Part shown: positions 43,908 to 53,623 of the stretch, in pieces | Layout: each line of letters starts with the position of its first letter | Numbering within the stretch: position 1 is the stretch's first letter | Source of the DNA: G963676795 sp963677215 | GTDB taxonomy: Bacteria; Desulfobacterota; Desulfuromonadia; Desulfuromonadales; Geopsychrobacteraceae | Direction: 5' to 3' | Length of the DNA: 64,000 bases | Assembly (NCBI GenBank): GCA_963677215.1 | Contig: OY781919.1 | Coordinates: 2,046,001 to 2,110,000 of the forward strand | The notes under the pieces: generated by a model | What the model was told of the DNA's origin: nothing | Databases searched by the model: none | Seen by the model: the letters and a program-made list of their open reading frames with translations, nothing else | Translations under genes and position numbers: made by a program

Positions 43908-45302
43908 ATGAGTCAGTCAGTTTCAAGGTCAACAGTTCGTCACCTGATGGAAGCTCAGGGAGCGGTTTCCGATGTCTGCGCCAAGGGGTGGGTGCGTTCT
44001 GTCCGGCGTGGCAAAGAGATTTCGTTTGTCGCTTTGAATGATGGCAGCTGTTTCGCGTCGCTGCAGGTTGTCATCTCGGTGCAACTGGACAACTACGCAG
44101 AGATCAGCAAGGCCGGGACAGGGGCCTGTCTGGCCGTTTATGGTGATCTGATCGCGTCCCCGGCCGAGGGGCAGGCCTGGGAGCTTCAGGCCTCAAGGGT
44201 CGAGCTGATCGGTGATGCCGATGAGAGTTACCCGCTGCAGAAAAAACGCCACAGCTTCGAATACCTGCGTAGTATCGCTCATCTGCGGCCGCGTTCGAAT
44301 ACCTTCGGCGCGGTGTTCCGCATGCGCAGCCAACTTTCCTTTGCCGTGCATAAATTTTTTCAGGAGCGGGGCTTTGTCTACGTTCAGACCCCGATCATCA
44401 CGGCCAATGACTGCGAGGGGGCCGGGGAGGTGTTTAGGGTGACAACCCTGGATCCGCAACAGCCGCCGCTTGTGGACGGGCGAATCAACTGGGATGCTGA
44501 CTTCTTTGGCGAAAGAACCGGCCTGACGGTCAGCGGCCAGTTGCAGGGCGAACTGTTTGCTACAGCCTTTTCCGATATCTACACCTTCGGTCCGACCTTC
44601 AGGGCGGAAAACTCCAACACCAGCCGCCACGCCGCCGAATTCTGGATGATCGAACCGGAAATCGCCTTTGCCGATCTGGCCGAGGATTGTCGGTTGGGCG
44701 AGGACTTCCTCCGCTATCTGGTCAGCTATGCCCTGGATAATTGTCAGGAAGATCTGGCCTTTTTCAATGACCGGATCGAAAAGGGGCTGATCGATAAGCT
44801 CGAAGCGCTGGCGAAAGCCGAGTTCAAAACGGTCAGTTACAGCGAGGCGATTGTCTTGCTCGAAAAATCGGGCCAGACTTTCGAATACCCGCTCTCCTGG
44901 GGCTGTGATCTGCAGTCGGAGCATGAGCGCTACCTGACTGAGAAGATCTTTAATGGTCCGCTTTTCGTGACCGATTATCCCAAAGAGATCAAGGCCTTCT
45001 ATATGCGTCTGAACAGCGATGACAAGACGGTTGCGGCGATGGACCTGCTGGTGCCGAGGGTTGGCGAACTGATCGGCGGCAGTCAGCGTGAGGAGCGCTT
45101 TGATGTGTTGCAGTGCAGAATGGCTGAATGTGGAATCGCGCCGGAGAGCCTCTCCTGGTATCTTGATATCAGGCGCTGGGGAACCTGCCCGCATGCCGGA
45201 TTCGGGCTCGGTTTTGAAAGGTTGTTGATGTATCTGACCGGTATGGAGAATATCCGTGATGTGATCCCTTTTCCAAGAACCCCGGGACATGCTGAATTTT
45301 AA
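43908..45302 (+). CDS. asnS: Asparaginyl-tRNA synthetase
   Basis: 464 residues. An N-terminal OB anticodon-binding domain (WVRSVRRGKEISFVALNDGS) is followed by a class II core with motif 2 TFRAENSNTSRHAAEFWMIEPE and motif 3 GFGLGFERLLMYLTGMENIRDV. The length and motifs fit AsnRS, not AspRS. Its presence means Asn-tRNA can be charged directly. It starts six bases after the kinase stop with GGGAAGG upstream. Confidence 0.95.
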   Translation: MSQSVSRSTVRHLMEAQGAVSDVCAKGWVRSVRRGKEISFVALNDGSCFASLQVVISVQLDNYAEISKAGTGACLAVYGDLIASPAEGQAWELQASRVELIGDADESYPLQKKRHSFEYLRSIAHLRPRSNTFGAVFRMRSQLSFAVHKFFQERGFVYVQTPIITANDCEGAGEVFRVTTLDPQQPPLVDGRINWDADFFGERTGLTVSGQLQGELFATAFSDIYTFGPTFRAENSNTSRHAAEFWMIEPEIAFADLAEDCRLGEDFLRYLVSYALDNCQEDLAFFNDRIEKGLIDKLEALAKAEFKTVSYSEAIVLLEKSGQTFEYPLSWGCDLQSEHERYLTEKIFNGPLFVTDYPKEIKAFYMRLNSDDKTVAAMDLLVPRVGELIGGSQREERFDVLQCRMAECGIAPESLSWYLDIRRWGTCPHAGFGLGFERLLMYLTGMENIRDVIPFPRTPGHAEF

Positions 45303-45315
45303 CTTCATGTGAATC

Positions 45316-45351
45316 TGGGCCTCTGCCTGACAATGGACAGGGGCTTTTTAG
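45316..45351 (+). terminator. Possible asnS terminator
   Basis: An imperfect stem (GCCTCTGCCTG with CAGGGGC) is followed by TTTTTA. Weak but in the right place. Confidence 0.4.
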
Positions 45352-45453
45352 CGGTTGTTATTGCTCCTTGAATGTGATAAATCTGAGTATCTTAAATATA
45401 ACTAAAATAGTTTTAAATTGATCTGGACAATAACCTTCAAACGACAGGAGTTC

Positions 45454-45996
45454 ATGATGGGAACATGTGGCTGCAAGTCATCACAAAAATCCGAAGGCGC
45501 GGTAAAGTTCAAGGGAAATCCGGCGGTGCTGCTCGGTCCGGAACTTAAGATCGGCGACAAGGCCCCCGATTTTAAGGTTGTCGACAATGCTCTGCAGCCG
45601 GTGACCCTGAAGACTGACAGCGGAAAAATCCGTCTGATCACCGTGGTTCCGTCCCTGGATACCCCGGTCTGCGACACCATGACCCGTCGCTTTAATCAGC
45701 AGGCCGCCGAACTGCCGGACGATGTTGTCGTCTACACCATTAGCGTTGATCTGCCATTTGCCCAGAAGCGCTGGTGCGGAAATGCCGGTATCGACAAGGT
45801 GAAAACCCTGTCAGACTATCAGGATCGTTCTTTCGGCTGGAATTATGGCGTTCTGTTGGAGGCGTTGAAGCTGCTGGCCCGGGCCGTAGTGATCGTCGAT
45901 AAGGATGACCGGATCGCCTACTACCAGCTGGTACCGGAGGTGACGGATGAGCCGGATTATGAAGCGGCTCTGGCTGCAGTGAAAGCCCTGTTGTAG
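45454..45996 (+). CDS. tpx: Thiol peroxidase (Tpx) with Cys-rich N-terminal extension
   Basis: 180 residues from the first of two adjacent ATGs behind ACAGGAG. The peroxidatic Cys is in PSLDTPVCDTMTR and the resolving Cys in LPFAQKRWCG, as in Tpx. The protein has about 14 extra N-terminal residues containing CGC, absent from typical Tpx; they may bind a metal or interact with a reductant. It should reduce lipid and hydrogen peroxides with thioredoxin. A terminator follows. Confidence 0.92.
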   Translation: MMGTCGCKSSQKSEGAVKFKGNPAVLLGPELKIGDKAPDFKVVDNALQPVTLKTDSGKIRLITVVPSLDTPVCDTMTRRFNQQAAELPDDVVVYTISVDLPFAQKRWCGNAGIDKVKTLSDYQDRSFGWNYGVLLEALKLLARAVVIVDKDDRIAYYQLVPEVTDEPDYEAALAAVKALL

Positions 45997-46019
45997 GACA
46001 AGGGGGCTGCGACATCTTC

Positions 46020-46053
46020 AAACGGCCCTGAAAAGAGATTTTCAGGGCCGTTT
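46020..46053 (+). terminator. tpx terminator
   Basis: AAACGGCCCTGAAAA-GAGA-TTTTCAGGGCCGTTTT, a perfect stem with a T run; it can also act on the minus strand. Confidence 0.93.
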
Positions 46054-46221
46054 TGCGTTTTGCAAAGGGAAAAATTGAAGCGCAGCGATGAGCGTATGGA
46101 AAACAGTAGATGGATGTTGATGTTTCTTGACGATTAGTGCACACAAATGATACCTTTTTAAACTGATTTGACCTTGTTTTATATATGCTGCAATGACTCG
46201 TTTATAAGAGTGGTGTCAGGG

Positions 46222-48261
46222 ATGTATGCAATATTTTTTGCCTTACTGATGAGTGTGAGCCTTGTATTTACGGCTTTTTGCGCTCAAACCGATTCTCTTG
46301 ATGCGCTGAAGACCATGAGCCTTGAGAATCTGATGCAGGTGACGGTTTATTCGGCTTCGAAGCAGGAAGAATTCCTGTCCGATGTCGCTACCGCCATGTA
46401 TGTCATCGACCGTGAGGATATCCGTCGCAGCGGGGCGAGAACCCTCCCGGACCTGCTGCGTGGCGTGCCTGGCCTGCACGTCGTCAGTATCGATGGGCAC
46501 ACCTGGGAGATCACGGCGCGCGGTTTCGGCGGAGCTTTTGCCAACAAGCTGCTGGTGCTGATGGATGGTCGGACCCTCTATACGCCGATGTATTCAGGTG
46601 TCTACTGGGATATGCAGGATACCCTGCTTGAAGATATCGAACGGATCGAGGTAATTCGTGGTCCGGGCGCAACGATCTGGGGTGCCAACGCCGTCAACGG
46701 TGTCATCAATATCATCACCCGCAATGCCGCGGAGACGGTCGGCAGCTTTGCTCAGGTCGGTGGTGGAGATCTGGACCGCAACTCGCTGAGCGGTCGCTTT
46801 GGCCAGAGTCTTGGCCATCTGTCATACCGGGTCTACGCCAAGCATCTGGATCGGAGCAACTTCGGTACAACCTACAGCGATATCATCGGCTCTGATGAGA
46901 ACAACGACAGTTGGCGCACCGAGCGAGGCGGCTTCCACATCGATTTGGACGGAACCAGGGGGAGCTCTCTGACTTTGTCCGGTGATATTTACCAGGGCAG
47001 CGCCGATCAGTTGCTGGCCTTTTCTTCCGACAGTTTTCAGCCGTCAGATGTGGAATATTCAGGTGGGAATCTGCAGTTCCAGTGGCAGAATGAGTTCTCG
47101 GAGATTTCGACTGTGACCCTCAGCAGTTATCTGGATCGCAGCTTGCGGGAAGATGGCTACGGCAAGCAGGCGAGAACAACCTGGGATGTTGCGCTGACTC
47201 AGACCATAGATCTGAGCACCCTCCGGCAGAAGCTGGTCTGGGGTGGTGGCTACCGGTATACCGAAGATCAGACCGCCTATAGCTCCTTTATCCCCGTGTC
47301 AGAACGCTTCCTGGTTCTCGATCCCATATCGTCGACCGAAGAGGTTGTCAATCTGTTCATTCAGGATGATATCGAGCTGGTTGCCGATCGCCTCCACCTG
47401 GTTGTCGGTTCCAAGTTCGAACATAACGGCTACACCGGTTTTGAATTTCAGCCTTCAATCCGTACAACCTGGACACCGACAGAACATCAGAGCGTCTGGG
47501 CAGCAGTCTCCAGGGCGGTCAGAACCCCGTCGCGCCTGGAAAGCGACATGCTGATCTATTTTGATGGTGATATGGATTATGGCGGTACGACCTATCCGAC
47601 CGATGTGACGATTGCCGGCGATTCAGATTTCGAATCAGAAGAGCTGATCGCCTATGAACTGGGTTACCGGGTTGAACCGATGGAAAGGTTGTCTGTCGAT
47701 CTGGCTCTTTTTTATAACGATTACGATAACCTGAGAAGTGGAACCGGGAGCTACAGTCCTTATTATGACCTTGGTCCTCCGGTAACCGTTGATTACATTG
47801 ATGTCGATTATGCGATGGGCAATGAGATGGACGGCGAAACCTATGGACTGGAACTGTCCGCGAACTGGCAGGTGCGCAGGGACTGGCGACTGACGGGCAG
47901 TTATTCGTGGATCAAGATGCAGCTGGATCGGCCCGCGGATGATTATGACCTGCTGCTCGAAGAGGTCGAGACGAGTGTCCCGGAGCATCAGGCCAGCCTC
48001 AAGTCCTCTGTCGATCTGCCTTACGACCTGGAATGGGATACCAGCCTCTATTATTTCAGCAGTGTTGGTGATATGTACAAGGTCGATCCCCACCTGCGTT
48101 GCGATATGCGCCTGGGCTGGATGCCGAACGAAAAATTGGAACTGAGTCTATCCGTGCAGAATCTTTTTGATGATTATCATCGTGAGTATTACAGTCATTT
48201 CGGACTGGCCAGCGGAGAAGTCCCGCGTAACTGGTATGCAGAGTTGAAGTACCGTTTCTGA
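46222..48261 (+). CDS. TonB-dependent outer-membrane receptor (first paralogue)
   Basis: 679 residues from the ATG at 46222; the frame is open to a TTG at 46168. A signal peptide (about 1-20) is followed by SLENLMQVTVYSASKQEE, a plug domain (GARTLPDLLRGVPGLHV, IEVIRGPGATIWGANAVNGVINIITR) and a beta-barrel ending in an aromatic residue (AELKYRF). It is clearly paralogous to the receptor at 51609, with near-identical plug segments and gene ends. The ligand is unknown. It leads a four-gene cassette with YfiR and a hybrid kinase, which suggests a signalling as well as transport role. Confidence 0.92.
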   Translation: MYAIFFALLMSVSLVFTAFCAQTDSLDALKTMSLENLMQVTVYSASKQEEFLSDVATAMYVIDREDIRRSGARTLPDLLRGVPGLHVVSIDGHTWEITARGFGGAFANKLLVLMDGRTLYTPMYSGVYWDMQDTLLEDIERIEVIRGPGATIWGANAVNGVINIITRNAAETVGSFAQVGGGDLDRNSLSGRFGQSLGHLSYRVYAKHLDRSNFGTTYSDIIGSDENNDSWRTERGGFHIDLDGTRGSSLTLSGDIYQGSADQLLAFSSDSFQPSDVEYSGGNLQFQWQNEFSEISTVTLSSYLDRSLREDGYGKQARTTWDVALTQTIDLSTLRQKLVWGGGYRYTEDQTAYSSFIPVSERFLVLDPISSTEEVVNLFIQDDIELVADRLHLVVGSKFEHNGYTGFEFQPSIRTTWTPTEHQSVWAAVSRAVRTPSRLESDMLIYFDGDMDYGGTTYPTDVTIAGDSDFESEELIAYELGYRVEPMERLSVDLALFYNDYDNLRSGTGSYSPYYDLGPPVTVDYIDVDYAMGNEMDGETYGLELSANWQVRRDWRLTGSYSWIKMQLDRPADDYDLLLEEVETSVPEHQASLKSSVDLPYDLEWDTSLYYFSSVGDMYKVDPHLRCDMRLGWMPNEKLELSLSVQNLFDDYHREYYSHFGLASGEVPRNWYAELKYRF

Positions 48262-48286
48262 TGAATTCGATTGGACCTGAGCCTCT

Positions 48287-48868
48287 ATGCTGTTTCTGAT
48301 ACGCCATAGTCTTCTGAAGACCATTCTGCCGATCATGTTGACCGTGCTCTGCCTGACTGTTTTTTCCGGCAGGGATGCGGTCTGTGCGCAGGATCGCTTC
48401 GATGAGTATCAGGTCAAGTCAGCTTTTCTGTATAATCTGGCCAATTTCATCTACTGGCCGAACGAAAGTTTTGAAAATTCGCAAAGCCCCTTTGTTATTA
48501 CTGTTCTCGGCAAAAACCCCTTTGCGACCTTCCTTGAAGAGATTACCTCGGGTGAGACTGTCAACGGTCATCCCATTCTGGTTCAGTATGTCGCCTCTTT
48601 TGAGGAGCTTGGTAAAACCCATATCCTGTTTGTGCATCGTGACAGTGCGAAAAATATTGGCTCTATATTGGTTAAGCAGTCTGAACTCGGGGTTCTGACT
48701 GTCTCTGATTTTGATCAGTTCCCCCTGGAGGGAGGAGCTCTGGCGTTGTTGATGGACCGGCAGCGAATTCTCCTGACTCTCAATCTGGAAGTGGCTGAAC
48801 GTGCCGGGCTGAGAATCAGCTCCAAACTGCTGCGCCTGGCGAAAATCGTCAAGAGACAGAGCTCATGA
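48287..48868 (+). CDS. YfiR family periplasmic protein
   Basis: 193 residues with a signal peptide (about 1-34, ending AVCAQ). The mature part is YfiR/DUF4154: YQVKSAFLYNLANFIYWPNESF, then VITVLGKNPFATFLEE, and GALALLMDRQRILLTLNLEVAERAGLRISSKLLRLAK at the end. In Pseudomonas YfiR binds and represses the membrane cyclase YfiN. Here the next gene, overlapping by ATGA, encodes a hybrid histidine kinase instead. The mature protein has no cysteine pair like that of Pseudomonas YfiR. Confidence 0.9.
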   Translation: MLFLIRHSLLKTILPIMLTVLCLTVFSGRDAVCAQDRFDEYQVKSAFLYNLANFIYWPNESFENSQSPFVITVLGKNPFATFLEEITSGETVNGHPILVQYVASFEELGKTHILFVHRDSAKNIGSILVKQSELGVLTVSDFDQFPLEGGALALLMDRQRILLTLNLEVAERAGLRISSKLLRLAKIVKRQSS

Positions 48869-51612
48869 GCTGGTTCAGCCGACGGCCAATCCGCTCGAAA
48901 CTGACGATTCTGATCCTGGCCATCAGTGCTCTGGTGCTGGCTGTAGTCTACTGTGCAGCGGCTGTCGAGAAATACTATTCGACCCGGTTGGCAATGATCC
49001 GCAGCAGTGAAATTCTGGCTACAGCTCTGGGAGACAACTCGACGGCATCGATTACCTTCTCCGATCCGACCACAGCAGAAGAAATCCTGGCGGCGCTGCA
49101 TTCCGAACCTTCGGCTCTAGGTGCCGTGATCGTGACCGAAGACCTGGAACTGTTTGCCAGTTACGTGAAGAACTCTGAGATCGGTTTCGATCCGCAGCGG
49201 TTCGTCAGCGAATATGCAGCGGAACTCACATCCGATCAGCTTTTTTACCTGCTGCATTTTGATTATTTCGATCTGATCCGGCCGATTCAGCTTGGTGACA
49301 AAAGGATCGGATCGATTGCCATCCGCACCGACCTTTCGCCGCTCTATGCGACCTTGAAAACCTATACCCTGGTCTCTTTTGCCGGATTTCTTGTGCTTTT
49401 TGTCGTGGCTTTCGTTCTGGCCAGAAAGATGCAGATGTTTATCTCCGGACCGATCCTGCATCTGGCCGACAAGATCGATACGGTGTCGACAACCCGCGAT
49501 TATTCCGTGCGGGCCACCAAGACAAATGACGATGAACTCGGTCTGCTGATCGATGGCTTCAACTCGATGCTTGGACGTATCCAGTCTCAGGAAGATCTCC
49601 TCAAGGAAGCCAAGGAGGTGGCGGAAAAAGCCAATCAGTCGAAGTCGCAGTTTCTGGCCAATATGAGTCATGAGATCAGAACGCCGATGAATGGGGTGCT
49701 GGGGATGGCGGAACTGCTGCTTGACACCGATCTGAGTGAGGAGCAGAAAACAGCGGTCAAAACCATCCATCTCTCGGGAGAGTCGCTGCTGACGATCATC
49801 AACGATATCCTTGATTTCTCAAAAATCGAAGCGGGTAAGCTGGATGTTGAAAAGATCTTCTTCAATCTGGCAGACCAGGTTAGCGAATCGGTCCAGGTTC
49901 TCGCCCACCGGGCTCACGCCAAGGGGCTGGAACTGATCGCGGACATCGATCCCTGCGTCCCCGAATATGCCATGGGTGATCCCAATCGGATCCGTCAGAT
50001 TCTGACCAACCTGCTGTCGAATGCCGTGAAATTCACCGAGCGGGGAGAGGTCCTGCTGCGGGTCGAATGCGCCGGCAGAGCCGGAGACTGTGAGAACGTC
50101 CGGTTCTCGGTGCGGGATACCGGTATAGGGATGGATGCTGCCGAGCAGCTGAATCTGTTTCAGCCGTTTTCTCAGGCTGACAGCTCCACTACTAGAAAAT
50201 TCGGCGGTACCGGTCTGGGCCTGGCTATTTCACGTCAGCTCGTCGAGCTTATGGGGGGGCAGATCACCTGTTGCTCCGAAAAAGGGCAGGGCTCGCTCTT
50301 CACCTTCGAGCTTCCCCTCAAGCCGGTAGAATTAGTGGCTCAGGAGCCGGCGGAGAAGACGGCAGCACTTGAAGGGCTACGCTGCCTGCTGGTGGATGGC
50401 AACGCGAACAGCCGCGGTCTTCTGGCCAAGCTGACAGAGCGCTGGGGGATGTCCGTTAGCGAACTGTCCGGCAATGAGAAGGTTGTGGAGTCTCTGCTGA
50501 ACGCCCGGCAGAACGGGGCGCCTTTTGATCTGCTGCTGCTTGATATGCACTCTCCGGATGAACGCAGCACTGAGATTATCCGTCAGATCAGAACCCTTTC
50601 TCCGCTCGAAAATCTGCACATCGTCATGTTGACCCGTATTGGTGGTCATGCTGAAAGTGCCTCTTTCGAAGGACCGATGATCACGGCCGTCAAAAAGCCG
50701 ATTCAGGAAAAAAGTTTTTACCGAAGTCTATCCTCGCTGACGCACGGGGAGCCCGGAGCTTCTCCGCCCGTTGTCGCCAGCAGAAATGAGGCCAGTTTTT
50801 CAGCCCGAATCCTGGTTGTCGAAGATAACCCGGTCAACCAGATGGTCGCCAAGGCCCTGCTTGGCAAGTTCGGCTGCCGGATTGATCTGGCCTTTGATGG
50901 CTACGAAGCCCTCGAAGTGCTGAGCAGACAGCGTTATGACCTGGTTTTCATGGACTGTCAGATGCCGCGCATGGACGGTTTTACCGCCACTGCGAAGATC
51001 CGCCTGAGAGAAGCGGAGGAGCCGGGACTGGAGAAGGTCCCGATCATCGCGTTGACGGCCAACGCCCTGAGCGGTGACCGGGAACGTTGTCTGGCCGCCG
51101 GTATGGACGATTATGTCGCCAAGCCGTTCACCCCGGAACGTTTGGCTGAAGTTCTGCGCCAGTGGTTGCCGGAGGAGTCCTGGCGTTCGCAGGCGGCTGC
51201 TCTGCCGCGTACGAACGGAGCCGAACCGAATATTGAAGCGGATCGTGGTGCTCTGGAACGGATCTCCGTATTGTCTGCGGGCTCGATTGAGGATGCTGAA
51301 GGGCTGGGCCAGAAGGCTTTTACATTTCTCGAAGAAACAGCGGGTATGCTGGCCCGACTGGCCGTTGCAATTCAGGAGCGGAACCTGAAGGAGGTCGAAG
51401 AGCTGGCGAGGAACCTGTCCCAGATCAGTGATTCTGTCGGGGCGATTAAACTGGCCCGCCAGATTCGTGACCTTGACCAACAGGTTCAGGCTCAGTCCTT
51501 TTCACGTGTCTGGGATGAACTTCGCCAGCTTGAGTTGACCTACAACGCCACCGCTGAACTGGTTCGCAAGGAGTTTTCTGCTCTACTTGTCGGGGGAGGA
51601 AGACGCTCATGA
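48865..51612 (+). CDS. Hybrid sensor histidine kinase with YfiN-like periplasmic domain
   Basis: 915 residues. Transmembrane helices at about 12-32 and 168-190 enclose a CHASE8-like domain (LATALGDNSTASITFSDPTTAEEILAAL). HAMP (about 191-245) and a HisKA with His269 (FLANMSHEIRTPMNG) follow, then HATPase (GTGLGLAISRQL). A first receiver is degenerate (LLVDGN in place of the acidic pair). A second is canonical, with Asp697 in VFMDCQMPRMDG. The C-terminal helical domain (about 820-915) resembles Hpt, but the phospho-acceptor position reads ELARNLSQISDSVGA, with Asn where His is expected. YfiR is the likely periplasmic partner. It overlaps both neighbours by ATGA. Confidence 0.92.
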   Translation: MSWFSRRPIRSKLTILILAISALVLAVVYCAAAVEKYYSTRLAMIRSSEILATALGDNSTASITFSDPTTAEEILAALHSEPSALGAVIVTEDLELFASYVKNSEIGFDPQRFVSEYAAELTSDQLFYLLHFDYFDLIRPIQLGDKRIGSIAIRTDLSPLYATLKTYTLVSFAGFLVLFVVAFVLARKMQMFISGPILHLADKIDTVSTTRDYSVRATKTNDDELGLLIDGFNSMLGRIQSQEDLLKEAKEVAEKANQSKSQFLANMSHEIRTPMNGVLGMAELLLDTDLSEEQKTAVKTIHLSGESLLTIINDILDFSKIEAGKLDVEKIFFNLADQVSESVQVLAHRAHAKGLELIADIDPCVPEYAMGDPNRIRQILTNLLSNAVKFTERGEVLLRVECAGRAGDCENVRFSVRDTGIGMDAAEQLNLFQPFSQADSSTTRKFGGTGLGLAISRQLVELMGGQITCCSEKGQGSLFTFELPLKPVELVAQEPAEKTAALEGLRCLLVDGNANSRGLLAKLTERWGMSVSELSGNEKVVESLLNARQNGAPFDLLLLDMHSPDERSTEIIRQIRTLSPLENLHIVMLTRIGGHAESASFEGPMITAVKKPIQEKSFYRSLSSLTHGEPGASPPVVASRNEASFSARILVVEDNPVNQMVAKALLGKFGCRIDLAFDGYEALEVLSRQRYDLVFMDCQMPRMDGFTATAKIRLREAEEPGLEKVPIIALTANALSGDRERCLAAGMDDYVAKPFTPERLAEVLRQWLPEESWRSQAAALPRTNGAEPNIEADRGALERISVLSAGSIEDAEGLGQKAFTFLEETAGMLARLAVAIQERNLKEVEELARNLSQISDSVGAIKLARQIRDLDQQVQAQSFSRVWDELRQLELTYNATAELVRKEFSALLVGGGRRS

Positions 51613-53555
51613 AACTGACAGGCAAGTTAAGATTGCTTGTCGCTTTTTCTGCGTTCTTCTGCCTGCTGGCGACCACCAGTCAGGGGGCAGAAGATAGCCT
51701 CAGTCAGCTCAAGGCGATGAGCCTGGAAAACCTGATGGAGGTCGAGGTCTATTCGGCCTCGCTGAAGGATGAGCAACTTTCCGCTGTCGCCAGTGCCGTC
51801 TATGTCATCGACCGCGAGGAAATCCGTCGCAGCGGTGCGCGCACTTTTCCAGAACTTTTGCGGGGAGTTCCGGGGATCGATATCATCAGGACTGATTCTC
51901 ACACCTGGATGATTAGCGCCCGTGGCTTTAACGGTGTTTTCGCCAACAAGCTGCTGGTGCTGATGGATGGGCGGACCCTCTACACTCCGCTCTATTCCGG
52001 GGTCTACTGGGATATGCAGGACACCCTGCTCGAGGATATCGAGCGGATCGAGATCATTCGCGGGCCGGGTGCAACGGTATGGGGCGCCAACGCTGTCAAC
52101 GGGGTCATCAATATCATCACCCGCCATGCCGACCAGACCACTGGCGCTTACGTCCGCGTTGGCGGTTCTCAGGGGCAGGGTCTGGTCAGCGGACGTATCG
52201 GCCAGAAGCTGGATGCCCTGTCATACCGGGTCTATGGCAAATATCAGGAGCAGGACGGTTATGAGGCGACCTCAGTTGACGACCTTTACGACAACTGGAA
52301 AGAACATGTCGCCGGGTTCCGTCTCGACTGGCAGACCTACACCGGGCATGAGCTGACCCTTTTCGGAGAACTTTATCGCGGCGAAGGAGATCAGCAGATC
52401 AAGATCGAAGAGTGGGCTCAAGGGCAAGGCCCTTATGATTATGCCGGTGGCTATCTGCAATTGCGTTGGCAGAAACAGACTTCGGAGCGCTCACACTGGT
52501 CGCTGCAGACATACCTGGATCGTAACCTGCGCGACGATCTTTACGTCAAGCAGGCGCGGACAACCTGGGATATCGTACTGTCGCAGGTCTATGACCTGAG
52601 CGACCTGCGCCAGAGCCTGGTCTGGGGGAGCGGCTATCGCTATTCCGCTGATCAAACTTCATTCGGACTCTACAGCGGACTCGTTCCGGCTGATGTCGAT
52701 GAAGAACTGTTCAGCCTGTTTCTGCAGGATGATGTCACCCTGATCGACGAGTATTTGCACCTGGTCGTCGGTTCCAAGTTTGAACTCAACGACTATACCG
52801 GTTTTGAAGTGCAGCCGAGCCTGCGCCTGGTCTGGACGCCAACCGCCAGCCAGACCCTCTGGGGGGCCATGTCTCGGGCCGTCAGGACGCCTTCGCGAAT
52901 GGAGTTCGATTCCAGTTATTCATTTTCTTTAGGCCCCATCACCGCTGTTGGTCATGGCAACAGGGATTTCAAATCGGAAGAACTGCTCGCTTATGAGCTG
53001 GGTTACAGGATTCAGGCGCATGATCGAGTCTTTGCGGACCTGGCTCTTTTCTATCATGATTATGACAAGCTGCGGGTTGATACCGTTGAGAGTACGGGCT
53101 TGTCGGCAGAGATGTCCTACAGTAATGACATGACAGCTGAAGGCTATGGAGTCGAACTGTCGGTCAATTGGACCGTTGTGGAACCCTGGCGACTCACTCT
53201 TGGTTATTCATGGCTGAAAATGTTTCTCCATTACAAGGCTGATCAAGCCGTTGAGTCTATGGCGCTTTGGGAAGAGTCAACCCCGGAACATCAGCTCAGC
53301 CTGAAGTCCTATGTCGACCTGCCCTATAACCTGGAATGGGATACCTTCCTTTATGCCTTCAGTGCCTACAACGATGTGTTGGAACATCTGCGCTGTGATG
53401 TCCGCCTGGGCTGGCAGCCGATAGAAAGGTGGGAGCTGAGTTTCAAGGTGGAAAGCCTGTTCGATGACAGCTACCGTGAAGCTTATGATGGCTACGGGGT
53501 GGTCAGCGGTGAAGTACCAAGAACACTCTATGCGGAAGTCAAATATCGTTTTTAA
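51609..53555 (+). CDS. TonB-dependent outer-membrane receptor (second paralogue)
   Basis: 648 residues with a signal peptide (about 1-26, ending SQGAED). The plug (GARTFPELLRGVPGIDI, IEIIRGPGATVWGANAVNGVINIITR) and barrel end (AEVKYRF) match the first receptor closely, while the extracellular loops differ, as expected for receptors with different ligands. Its start overlaps the kinase stop by four bases, so this outer-membrane receptor is translationally coupled to a signalling protein. A strong terminator follows. Confidence 0.92.
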   Translation: MKLTGKLRLLVAFSAFFCLLATTSQGAEDSLSQLKAMSLENLMEVEVYSASLKDEQLSAVASAVYVIDREEIRRSGARTFPELLRGVPGIDIIRTDSHTWMISARGFNGVFANKLLVLMDGRTLYTPLYSGVYWDMQDTLLEDIERIEIIRGPGATVWGANAVNGVINIITRHADQTTGAYVRVGGSQGQGLVSGRIGQKLDALSYRVYGKYQEQDGYEATSVDDLYDNWKEHVAGFRLDWQTYTGHELTLFGELYRGEGDQQIKIEEWAQGQGPYDYAGGYLQLRWQKQTSERSHWSLQTYLDRNLRDDLYVKQARTTWDIVLSQVYDLSDLRQSLVWGSGYRYSADQTSFGLYSGLVPADVDEELFSLFLQDDVTLIDEYLHLVVGSKFELNDYTGFEVQPSLRLVWTPTASQTLWGAMSRAVRTPSRMEFDSSYSFSLGPITAVGHGNRDFKSEELLAYELGYRIQAHDRVFADLALFYHDYDKLRVDTVESTGLSAEMSYSNDMTAEGYGVELSVNWTVVEPWRLTLGYSWLKMFLHYKADQAVESMALWEESTPEHQLSLKSYVDLPYNLEWDTFLYAFSAYNDVLEHLRCDVRLGWQPIERWELSFKVESLFDDSYREAYDGYGVVSGEVPRTLYAEVKYRF

Positions 53556-53580
53556 CGGGTGAGGAAAAAATCATGCCCTC

Positions 53581-53615
53581 GTCGCGGTCCGGAGTTGGGG
53601 ACCCCGGACCGCGAC
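53581..53615. terminator. Bidirectional hairpin between the second receptor and trpG
   Basis: GTCGCGGTCCGG and CCGGACCGCGAC, 12 perfect pairs, between convergent genes. T runs are short. Confidence 0.75.
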
Positions 53616-53623
53616 CAGTTTCT

